Source: an uncultured Blautia sp.
GTDB lineage: Bacteria; Bacillota; Clostridia; Lachnospirales; Lachnospiraceae
Length of the DNA: 20,915 nt
Direction: 5' to 3'
NCBI GenBank assembly: GCA_934409175.1
Contig: CAKRVX010000027.1
Location: 1-20,915, forward strand
Shown piece by piece: positions 1 to 5,776 of this stretch; the stretch's first letter is position 1, and every line of letters starts with the position of its first letter. The notes beneath the pieces were generated by a model. That model did not search any database, was not told the DNA's origin, and saw only the letters and a list, made by a program, of their open reading frames with translations. Made by a program: the position numbers and the translations under genes.

Positions 1-81
1 AGCGAAATTGACATTCATGCCACACGTTGCCCGCACTGTACTTCCCAGTTAACAGAATCATCATCCAATAATGTCAAATAA
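1..81 (+). CDS. mscL: 3' end of probable large-conductance mechanosensitive channel MscL (partial)
   Basis: The window opens inside a forward gene; the frame starting at base 1 gives 26 residues and a TAA stop at 79-81. The visible tail contains HATRCPHCTSQL, one half of a zinc ribbon (CPHC). Many Firmicutes MscL proteins carry a C-terminal zinc ribbon of this type ('IKATRCPHCTS'), and this is the best match I recognise. The second Cys pair, the two membrane helices and the start lie outside the window, so the assignment rests on the tail alone. Another zinc-ribbon protein is possible. A terminator follows within about 10 bases. Confidence 0.5.
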   Translation, partial: SEIDIHATRCPHCTSQLTESSSNNVK

Positions 82-90
82 ACCACTCTG

Positions 91-119
91 AAAGAGAACG
101 GAAATCCCGTTCTTTTTTT
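91..119 (+). terminator. Rho-independent terminator after the partial mscL-like gene
   Basis: GAACGG (96-101) pairs with CCGTTC (107-112) around a five-base loop and is followed at once by a run of seven T. Flanking A and T bases can extend the stem. It sits 10 bases after the stop at 81 and separates that gene from the promoter at 141-169. Confidence 0.8.
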
Positions 120-140
120 ATATTGTTTTTTCTATTATAC

Positions 141-169
141 TTGTAACCCATATTCAAAAACGTTATAAT
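141..169 (+). promoter_or_regulatory. Sigma-A-type promoter for the serine hydrolase gene
   Basis: TTGTAA (141-146), a 17-base spacer and a perfect TATAAT (164-169). The predicted start of transcription is near 176, giving a leader of about 34 bases to the ATG at 210. It is the first good promoter after the upstream terminator and may also serve the SH3b gene. Confidence 0.7.
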
Positions 170-209
170 TTCTAATATAAATAATTAACCAAAACAGGTG
201 GTGAATAAC

Positions 210-1094
210 ATGTACTTTAAACGTATTTTGCTTCCCCTTATTTCTGCCAGTCTTTTACTCTCTTCTGTATGCTATGCATCCGAAGGTGAAGGTATGCTTT
301 CACCTTCTTCAGAATCAGCAGACAGCGTATTTGGAAATTCTTCTTCTTCTGCTGAACCTGTAACAGATGAAAAACTGCAGTCACTTCTAAATCAGCTGCA
401 GGGAGAACTCCCCACTGGAAACGGGAGCTGGTCTCTCTATATCTGTGATCTGTTTAACGAATCAGAGGGAGGATTAAATATCGGTTCCATGCAGGCAGCA
501 AGCCTGATCAAACTTTACATCATGGGTGCTGTTTACGAAAATTATGATACTATTGTTCAACAATATGGTAAGGACTCCGTAGATTCCAATCTGTATTCTA
601 TGATCACTGTCAGCGATAATGATGCTGCCAACACACTGGTCAGCTATCTGGGCAATGGAGACTCTTCTGCCGGAATGCAGGCTGTAAACAGTTTTTGTCA
701 GGCACATAATTATACCAAAACAAGCATGGGACGACTGTTGCTGGCAAGCAATGCACAGGGAGATAACTACACTTCAGTCGATGACTGCGCACATTTTCTC
801 CAGGCAATTTATGATGAAGAAGATTCGGACTATGCACATGCTTCCGATATGTATGCATTACTGAAGGCGCAGACCAGGAGAAATAAAATCCCGGCACAAC
901 TTCCAGAGAATGTGAAAACAGCAAATAAAACTGGTGAACTGTCCAATGTAGAAAATGATGCAGGCATTATTTATGATTCTGAAAATGATCTGGTACTCGT
1001 ATTCATGTCTCAGGGACTTTCTGATACATCTGCTGCACAGAACACAATTGCTTCACTCAGCAGAAAAATTTACGATTACTACAATAAATCCTGA
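210..1094 (+). CDS. Secreted serine hydrolase with class A beta-lactamase fold, lacking the Glu166 general base
   Basis: A 294-residue exported protein. The N-terminus (KR, then about 15 hydrophobic residues, then VCYA-S) is a Sec signal peptide, followed by a Ser-rich linker to about residue 50. The penicillin-recognising triad is present: SLIK (Ser98/Lys101), SDN (135-137) and KTG (240-242). However, there is no Glu between the SDN motif and about residue 200, so the deacylating Glu166 (ExxLN) of true class A beta-lactamases is missing. I therefore read it as a cell-wall-related DD-peptidase-like or penicillin-binding hydrolase rather than a resistance enzyme; the substrate is unknown. I chose ATG 210 because AGGTGGTGA (196-204) is correctly spaced for it; in-frame GTGs at 198 and 201 fall inside that ribosome site. 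The next gene is a secreted SH3b protein 65 bases downstream, which also suggests a cell-wall role. Confidence 0.8.
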   Translation: MYFKRILLPLISASLLLSSVCYASEGEGMLSPSSESADSVFGNSSSSAEPVTDEKLQSLLNQLQGELPTGNGSWSLYICDLFNESEGGLNIGSMQAASLIKLYIMGAVYENYDTIVQQYGKDSVDSNLYSMITVSDNDAANTLVSYLGNGDSSAGMQAVNSFCQAHNYTKTSMGRLLLASNAQGDNYTSVDDCAHFLQAIYDEEDSDYAHASDMYALLKAQTRRNKIPAQLPENVKTANKTGELSNVENDAGIIYDSENDLVLVFMSQGLSDTSAAQNTIASLSRKIYDYYNKS

Positions 1095-1159
1095 TTTTCA
1101 TGGAACTCTATCAATGACAGGGGCATATTATTTATGTATTAACTACAAGGAGGACTTTT

Positions 1160-2128
1160 ATGATGAAAAAGAGAAACAAAATTTTACCATTATTAGCAGC
1201 AACAGCTTTAGCTGTTTCAGTTCCTGGAAACTTCACGGATGTTCAGGCATCCTGCAACACCTATCGTGTAAATGTGGCCACCGGATATCTTGCCCTCAGG
1301 ACAGATACATCCTTTGATTCAAGTAATGAAATCGGTGAACTTTATACCGGTGATCTGGTAGAAGTAACAGATTATACCGGCGCTACCGGTTACTGGTATG
1401 TTTACTCTCCGAAATATGACTGTTATGGTTATGTAAACAACGATTACCTGGACGCTGTAGTCTCCTCTTCGGGAACTTCCTACAACAGTTCAACATGGAC
1501 AGTCAGCGTAAGCAAAGGTTATCTGGCCCTCCGCAGTGCCAAGGCGTACGATTCCTCTAACGAAATTGGTCAGTTATACTCTGGTGATACTGTAAATGTT
1601 TCCGACAGCAGTGATCCGACTTACTGGTATGTTTACTCTCCGAAGCTGAACTCCTACGGATATGTAAACAAAGATTACCTCTCCGGAGGCAGTTCTACAA
1701 GCAACACCAAATATTTCGGAGAAACCCGAACTGTCCATGTTGACAAAGGTTATCTGGCTCTCCGCAGCATGAAAGCTTATGATTCATCCAATGAACTTGG
1801 CGAACTTTATACCGGTGACACGGTCCAGCTGCTGGATACCAGTGATGCTCAGTACTGGTACGTTTATTCCCCTAAATATGATATGAATGGTTTTGTAAAT
1901 AAAGACTATCTCTTCGGCGGAACTTCTTACACTACACGAACCGTTCATGTTGACAAAGGTTATCTAGCTCTCCGTAATGCTAAAGCGTATGATACTTCCA
2001 ATGAAATCGGTCAGCTGAATACAGGAGATACCGTACAGATAATCGATTCCAGTGATCCTCAGTACTGGTATGTATATTCTCCGCGCCTCATAAATTACGG
2101 ATATGTAAATAAAGACTATCTGTATTAA
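1160..2128 (+). CDS. Secreted protein of four tandem bacterial SH3 (SH3b) domains
   Basis: A 322-residue protein: signal peptide (MMKKR, hydrophobic core, cleavage near VQA-S at residue 30), then four SH3b repeats at about 35-97, 112-174, 189-251 and 259-322. Each carries GYLALR, YDSSNE-(I/L)-G, TGD-V and YWYVYSP...GYVN-DYL. No catalytic domain is present, so it is probably a peptidoglycan or surface ligand binder. SH3b domains usually target cell-wall peptides, but which ligand is bound here cannot be read. Repeats 3 and 4 share TVHVDKGYLALR and are the most similar, pointing to recent duplication. AAGGAGG at 1147-1153 fits ATG 1160 (an adjacent ATG is at 1163). It probably shares a transcript with the upstream serine hydrolase. 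Confidence 0.85.
   Translation: MMKKRNKILPLLAATALAVSVPGNFTDVQASCNTYRVNVATGYLALRTDTSFDSSNEIGELYTGDLVEVTDYTGATGYWYVYSPKYDCYGYVNNDYLDAVVSSSGTSYNSSTWTVSVSKGYLALRSAKAYDSSNEIGQLYSGDTVNVSDSSDPTYWYVYSPKLNSYGYVNKDYLSGGSSTSNTKYFGETRTVHVDKGYLALRSMKAYDSSNELGELYTGDTVQLLDTSDAQYWYVYSPKYDMNGFVNKDYLFGGTSYTTRTVHVDKGYLALRNAKAYDTSNEIGQLNTGDTVQIIDSSDPQYWYVYSPRLINYGYVNKDYLY
1379..2125 (+). repeat. In-gene tandem SH3b coding repeats
   Basis: The SH3b gene contains repeat units about 190-230 bases apart. The best conserved DNA segment, GTTGACAAAGGTTATCT, occurs exactly at about 1739 and 1949, and a divergent form (AGCAAAGGTTATCTGGCCCT) near 1512. The first repeat (from about 1262) is more divergent. Such repeats could expand or contract by recombination. 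Confidence 0.6.
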
Positions 2129-2176
2129 TTATCTGCCCCTGTACATTCCGAATTTAAAGAAAGAATCCATGAAATA

Positions 2177-2617
2177 ATGCAGAATAAACAAGTAAATCAT
2201 AATATCCGCAAACATTTCAATGAGATCATTTATAACATTTCGCGCTATACAGAGATCATTCTTTCCATTGTTATCCTGGTAGTGATTGCTCTTGCCGGAA
2301 TCCGTCTGATCATGGAAGTAGCAGGCACTTCTGTTCCGAACATGGATACAGAATTTTTTACCAGCTTCCTTTCCCAGGCGCTGTCTCTGGTCGTAGGCGT
2401 AGAATTTGTAAAAATGCTCTGTCAGCATTCAGCACAGACTGTAGTGGAAGTACTGATGTTCGCCACCGCGCGTCAGATGGTTGTAGAACATCTGAAAACA
2501 AAGGAAACCCTCATCGGTGTCATCAGTATTGCCATCCTTTTTGCTATTCGAAAGTATCTGATGACTGATAACGATGATATGAATTCCCGTAAGCATGACG
2601 CCAGAAAAGAAGCCTGA
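2177..2617 (+). CDS. Small membrane protein, PsiE-like family
   Basis: A 146-residue protein with four predicted membrane segments (about 24-46, 60-80, 85-102 and 110-128) and a charged C-terminal tail (DDMNSRKHDARKEA). The spacing and the conserved patterns (FL-QAL-LVVGVEFVKML, and VEVLMFATARQMVVEH before the last helix) resemble the phosphate-starvation-inducible PsiE family, whose biochemical role is not established. There is no good ribosome site: only A-rich AAAGAAAGAA lies upstream, and a tiny ATG ORF overlaps at 2169. It starts 48 bases after the SH3b stop, so it may depend on read-through from it. The family assignment is from memory of the pattern. Confidence 0.65.
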   Translation: MQNKQVNHNIRKHFNEIIYNISRYTEIILSIVILVVIALAGIRLIMEVAGTSVPNMDTEFFTSFLSQALSLVVGVEFVKMLCQHSAQTVVEVLMFATARQMVVEHLKTKETLIGVISIAILFAIRKYLMTDNDDMNSRKHDARKEA

Positions 2618-2621
2618 AAAT

Positions 2622-2686
2622 AAAAGACTGTATATCAGGTGCTGTCCGTGAATTTCACGTGCATAATACCTGATATACAGTCTTTT
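2622..2686. terminator. Bidirectional terminator with perfect 19-bp stem
   Basis: Bases 2622-2640 and 2668-2686 are perfect inverted repeats of 19 bases (core GACTGTATATCAGGT), with A-rich and T-rich outer ends that supply a U tract in both directions. The 27-base loop contains a second small hairpin (CGTG-AATTT-CACG). It lies between the convergent PsiE-like and malic enzyme genes and ends both transcripts. Confidence 0.85.
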
Positions 2687-2737
2687 TTTATCTATACTTT
2701 TTACTATACCGCATTTAATTACTTTCTGATGTCTGTC

Positions 2738-3913
2738 TTATATTCTTGCCACGCCGGTCTTTCTCGCTGCGTCTGCAACTGCTTTCGCAACAGCCGGTCC
2801 CACACGTTTATCAAATGCTTTCGGAATAATATATTCCGGAGAAAGTTCTTCATCAGTGATCAGATTTGCAAGAGCATCTGCTGCTGCAATCTTCATCTCG
2901 TCATTAATATCCTTGGCTCTTACATCAAATGCACCTCTGAAAATTCCCGGGAATGCAAGTACATTGTTGATCTGGTTCGGATAGTCGCTTCTTCCTGTTG
3001 CAATGACCCTGGCTCCGCCAGCCTTCGCATCATCAGGATAAATCTCTGGAACCGGGTTTGCACACGCAAAAATCACGGCATCCTTTGCCATAGTTTCAAC
3101 CATTTCTTTTGTCACCATACCTGGCGCAGATACTCCGATGAAGACGTCTGCGCCCACCAGCATATCTGCAAGAGAACCAGATTTTTTCTCAAGGTTGGTA
3201 ACTTTGCTCATTTCCTCTTTGACAGGATTCATGCCTTCTGTTCTTCCTTCATAGATGGCACCTCTTCTATCGCAGAGAGTAATGTGTTTATAACCTGCTT
3301 TTAACAGCAGTTTGGTAATGGAAATTGCGGCTGCGCCGGCACCGTTTACCACGATAGACACATCCTCTTTCTTCTTTCCCACAAGGCGCATTGCATTGTT
3401 CAGACCTGCCAGAGTAATAACAGCTGTACCATGCTGATCATCATGGAAAATCGGAATATCACATTTTTCCTTCAGTTTTTTCTCTATTTCAAAGCATCTT
3501 GGAGCGGAAATATCCTCCAGGTTTACCCCACCGAAAGATCCTGAAATTAAATAAATTGTATTTACAATCTCATCTACATCATGAGACTTAATGCAAAGCG
3601 GAAATGCATCTACATCTCCGAATGCTTTAAACAGGACACATTTGCCCTCCATAACAGGCATACCTGCTTCTGGTCCGATGTCTCCCAGACCAAGAACAGC
3701 AGAACCATCTGTTACTACCAGACACATATTCCATCTTCTGGTCAGTTCATAAGACTGATTTACATCTTTCTGTATTTCCAGACAAGGCTGCGCAACGCCT
3801 GGTGTATAGGCCAGAGACAGATCATCCTTTGTCTCAACCGGAACGTTTGTTACAACCTGAATTTTGCCTTTCCATTCTTTATGCAGTCTCAGAGACTCTT
3901 TTGCATAATCCAT
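2738..3913 (-). CDS. Malic enzyme (oxaloacetate-decarboxylating malate dehydrogenase)
   Basis: A 391-residue cytoplasmic enzyme converting malate to pyruvate and CO2 with reduction of NAD(P)+. It has the short bacterial form without a phosphotransacetylase domain. Seen in order: [11 protein letters not shown] with catalytic Tyr36; [28 protein letters not shown] with catalytic-site Lys91; [12 protein letters not shown], the metal-binding acidic motif; FHDDQHGTA (157-164); and the nucleotide-binding GAGAAA (191-196). The start at 3913 was chosen because GGAGG lies eight bases before it; an in-frame ATG at 3946 would overlap the end of the upstream dehydrogenase gene. It lies 29 bases behind that gene, forming an operon. 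Whether NAD or NADP is used cannot be decided from motifs alone. Confidence 0.93.
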   Translation of the reverse strand: MDYAKESLRLHKEWKGKIQVVTNVPVETKDDLSLAYTPGVAQPCLEIQKDVNQSYELTRRWNMCLVVTDGSAVLGLGDIGPEAGMPVMEGKCVLFKAFGDVDAFPLCIKSHDVDEIVNTIYLISGSFGGVNLEDISAPRCFEIEKKLKEKCDIPIFHDDQHGTAVITLAGLNNAMRLVGKKKEDVSIVVNGAGAAAISITKLLLKAGYKHITLCDRRGAIYEGRTEGMNPVKEEMSKVTNLEKKSGSLADMLVGADVFIGVSAPGMVTKEMVETMAKDAVIFACANPVPEIYPDDAKAGGARVIATGRSDYPNQINNVLAFPGIFRGAFDVRAKDINDEMKIAAADALANLITDEELSPEYIIPKAFDKRVGPAVAKAVADAARKTGVARI

Positions 3914-3942
3914 TTTATTTTCCTCCGCACTTTCTATATAAA

Positions 3943-5073
3943 TCAATAGTTTCCATTAAAGAATCTGCTGTCTTTCGGAAGTTCATAGTTCTTAAAATAA
4001 GCACCAAAATCTATTTTCAGATAATTACAGAGATTTGCCAGTTCTACCATAGTATTGTCATTTACAGGAATTCCATTCTCTCTGCGTTCTTTCTCTGCAA
4101 GCACTTCTTTCTCACCATGAGTATAAATCTGCTCTGCACCTTCTGCTTTCGGGCTCTGGCGAAGAGTTTCCAGATACTCTGAGAAATGAGCTTTAATATC
4201 CTCTGCATTTCCAAAAATTGCAGGATCAATGGCTGCAAATCCATGGCAGATACCTGTTTTGTCTTTAAAAGTACAACATTTATCAGAAGTAACACCCATA
4301 GAGAAAATAGAACTGAAGATTTCACAAAGCATTCCATATCCATAACCTTTATGACTGCCGCTTACTTCTTTATTTCCGCCGAGAGGCATAATGCCGCCGC
4401 CTTTCTTGCCGACAATATTTGCAAGTACATCCGGTGCGTCCGTGCTCTCATGGCCGTTAGCACCAAGAGCCCATCCTTCTGGAAGAGGTTTACCCATTTT
4501 GTTATACATTTCCAGTTTTCCTCTGGTTACGACTGTTGTGGAACAGTCAAAGAGGAATGGATAAGGTTCTGCAGGCATGGCTACTGCAATCGGGTTGGAA
4601 CCCAGCATAGCCTTTCGACCGAAAGTAGGTACCATAATCGCTTCTGAGTTAGTGCATGCCATACCAAGTAATCCCTGCTTGGAAGCCATTTCCGCATAAT
4701 ATCCGGCTATACCAAAATGATTGGAATTTCTTACAGAAACAAAACCAACACCTGTTTTCTTTGCCTTCTCAATTGCTTTCTCCATTGCAAAATGGGAGAT
4801 CAGCTGTCCCATTCCATTATGTCCGTCAACGACTGCTGATACAGGTGTCTCAAATACAACTTCCGGCTTCGCATCCAGATGAATGGTTCCCTTTTCAATT
4901 CCTTTATCATATCTTACCATCCGCTGCATTCCATGGCTCTCAATTCCGTACAGATCCGCAGTAAGTAAAACATCTTTGATAATATCGGTCTCTTCCTCAT
5001 TGAAACCGAATTTGCGGAATACATCGTGGCAAAAAGTATTTAATGTGTCATAACTCCATTTTACATAACCCAT
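3943..5073 (-). CDS. Ldh2-family NAD(P)-dependent malate/L-lactate dehydrogenase
   Basis: A 376-residue oxidoreductase of the malate/L-lactate dehydrogenase (type II, non-Rossmann) family. Signatures: D-YGIESHGMQR (40-51), the catalytic-His motif NSNHFG (His119) and a long conserved core (GMACTNSEA, GSNPIAVAMPA, FLFDCSTTVVTRGK). It oxidises a 2-hydroxy acid at the C2 position. Family members use malate, lactate, sulfolactate, ureidoglycolate or diketogulonate. Coupling to malic enzyme in the same operon favours malate, or lactate/malate interconversion. The ribosome site AGGAGG is 12 bases before ATG 5073, a little long. Transcription is likely from the promoter at 5138-5166, with a GntR-type box at 5113-5125 in the leader. 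Confidence 0.88.
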   Translation of the reverse strand: MGYVKWSYDTLNTFCHDVFRKFGFNEEETDIIKDVLLTADLYGIESHGMQRMVRYDKGIEKGTIHLDAKPEVVFETPVSAVVDGHNGMGQLISHFAMEKAIEKAKKTGVGFVSVRNSNHFGIAGYYAEMASKQGLLGMACTNSEAIMVPTFGRKAMLGSNPIAVAMPAEPYPFLFDCSTTVVTRGKLEMYNKMGKPLPEGWALGANGHESTDAPDVLANIVGKKGGGIMPLGGNKEVSGSHKGYGYGMLCEIFSSIFSMGVTSDKCCTFKDKTGICHGFAAIDPAIFGNAEDIKAHFSEYLETLRQSPKAEGAEQIYTHGEKEVLAEKERRENGIPVNDNTMVELANLCNYLKIDFGAYFKNYELPKDSRFFNGNY

Positions 5074-5112
5074 AATCGTAAAATTCCTCCTGAAGTATTA
5101 CTCATTTTCTTT

Positions 5113-5125
5113 TTGGTATTACCAA
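5113..5125. promoter_or_regulatory. FadR/GntR-type operator in the ldh-malic enzyme leader
   Basis: TTGGTATTACCAA is a perfect 13-base palindrome. TGGT-N3-ACCA is the pattern bound by FadR-subfamily GntR regulators such as PdhR and LldR, which control pyruvate and lactate genes. Relative to the promoter at 5138-5166 (predicted start near 5131) it covers about +7 to +19, a typical repressor position. No GntR gene is in the window. Confidence 0.6.
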
Positions 5126-5137
5126 TCTTTTGTGTTG

Positions 5138-5166
5138 ATTATACCACTCGTATCTTCAGAATGCAA
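5138..5166 (-). promoter_or_regulatory. Sigma-A-type promoter for the ldh2-malic enzyme operon
   Basis: On the minus strand: TTGCAT (5166-5161), a 17-base spacer and a perfect TATAAT (5143-5138). The leader to ATG 5073 is about 58 bases and contains the palindrome at 5113-5125. Confidence 0.75.
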
Positions 5167-5209
5167 TACACTTTTTTATTTTTTTCACTGCTTATTATTT
5201 TGGGAATAT

Positions 5210-5223
5210 GTTGTTATAACAAC
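5210..5223. promoter_or_regulatory. 14-bp palindrome, candidate activator site for the cupin gene
   Basis: GTTGTTATAACAAC is a perfect 14-base palindrome. Its length and 5-4-5 layout match CRP/FNR-family boxes (the FNR box is TTGAT-N4-ATCAA), though the half-site GTTGT is not the canonical one. Its centre, 5216.5, is 41.5 bases upstream of the start predicted from the -10 at 5246-5251. That is the class II activator position. Confidence 0.45.
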
Positions 5224-5245
5224 TCATCTTTTATATTGTATGTGG

Positions 5246-5251
5246 TATACT
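5246..5251 (+). promoter_or_regulatory. -10 element of the cupin promoter, no good -35
   Basis: TATACT preceded by TGTGG. No TTGACA-like hexamer sits 16-18 bases upstream (the sequence there reads CTCATC), which suggests dependence on an activator, consistent with the palindrome at 5210-5223. The predicted transcript start is about 5258 with a 34-base leader. Confidence 0.45.
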
Positions 5252-5291
5252 TAAAAAAAGAAAACAGAATAACCACAGGAGGATTTTTATA

Positions 5292-5633
5292 ATGGAATTT
5301 ATTAAGAATATCAAACATGAAGAAGTATTAAATCTTGCATCTCTGGTTTCTGCCCAGGATGGTCAGATCGTAAGCAAAACTCTGGCACAGAATCCTTATG
5401 TCAGCCTTACATTATTTGCCTTTTCCAAAGGCGAAGAGATCAGTACCCACGACTCCAAAGGTGACGCAATGGTTTACGTACTTGAAGGAACAGGAAAATT
5501 TACAGTAGGCGGAAAAGAACATCTGGTAAATGCAGGCGAAACCCTGATCATGCCGGCTACTATCCCACACGCCGTATATGCGCAGGAAGATTTCAAGATG
5601 CTGCTTACAGTTGTGTTCCCAACTGAAGAATAA
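5292..5633 (+). CDS. Small single-domain cupin protein
   Basis: A 113-residue protein that is almost entirely one cupin barrel. Motif 1 is seen around residues 52-74 (STHDSKGDAMVYVLEG-G-F) and motif 2 around 84-98 (AGETLIMPATIPHAV). Candidate metal ligands are His53 and the His in IPHAV; the usual HxH pair is reduced to H-D, so metal binding is uncertain. The family holds small sugar-, ligand- and metal-binding proteins, and no specific activity can be read here. AGGAGG (5277-5282) lies nine bases before ATG 5292. It is divergent from the ldh2-malic enzyme operon and may respond to the same metabolic state, but they have different candidate operators. Confidence 0.8.
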   Translation: MEFIKNIKHEEVLNLASLVSAQDGQIVSKTLAQNPYVSLTLFAFSKGEEISTHDSKGDAMVYVLEGTGKFTVGGKEHLVNAGETLIMPATIPHAVYAQEDFKMLLTVVFPTEE

Positions 5634-5658
5634 GTCTGATAACACTTCAGATTATTTT
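5633..5658 (+). terminator. Weak hairpin terminator after the cupin gene
   Basis: AGTCTGA (5633-5639) pairs with TCAGATT (5647-5653, one G-T pair) and is followed by ATTTTC. It begins at the cupin stop codon. The stem is AT-rich and the T run short, so efficiency is doubtful; the hairpin at 5709-5748 may also help end this transcript. Confidence 0.35.
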
Positions 5659-5708
5659 CAAAATCAGCTATAAACAACTGCTGAAACCACTTTTTTAAAG
5701 TTATATTT

Positions 5709-5748
5709 AAAAGAGCCATTCCACACAACATCATGGAATGACTCTTTT
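5709..5748 (-). terminator. Terminator of the mgl-GH3-GH42 operon
   Basis: Inverted repeat AAAAGAGCCATTCCA (5709-5723) and TGGAATGACTCTTTT (5734-5748) with a ten-base loop. On the minus strand the one irregular position is a G-U pair, while on the plus strand it is a C-A mismatch, so the RNA stem is better for the minus-strand operon. It lies about 29 bases past the GH42 stop at 5777. Confidence 0.75.
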
Positions 5749-5776
5749 CATTGTCTCTGGTATTTTATTTTCTGAT

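Noticed and set aside
210..1094. Antibiotic-resistance beta-lactamase
   Set aside because: The deacylating glutamate is absent, and the neighbours are cell-wall and housekeeping genes with no mobile-element signs.
2129..2428. A 99-codon minus-strand frame opposite the PsiE-like gene
   Set aside because: It has no ribosome site, and the opposite strand has a convincing four-helix membrane protein.
2639..3304. A 221-codon plus-strand open frame overlapping malic enzyme
   Set aside because: It starts inside the bidirectional terminator and runs antisense through conserved malic enzyme motifs; it is a shadow frame.
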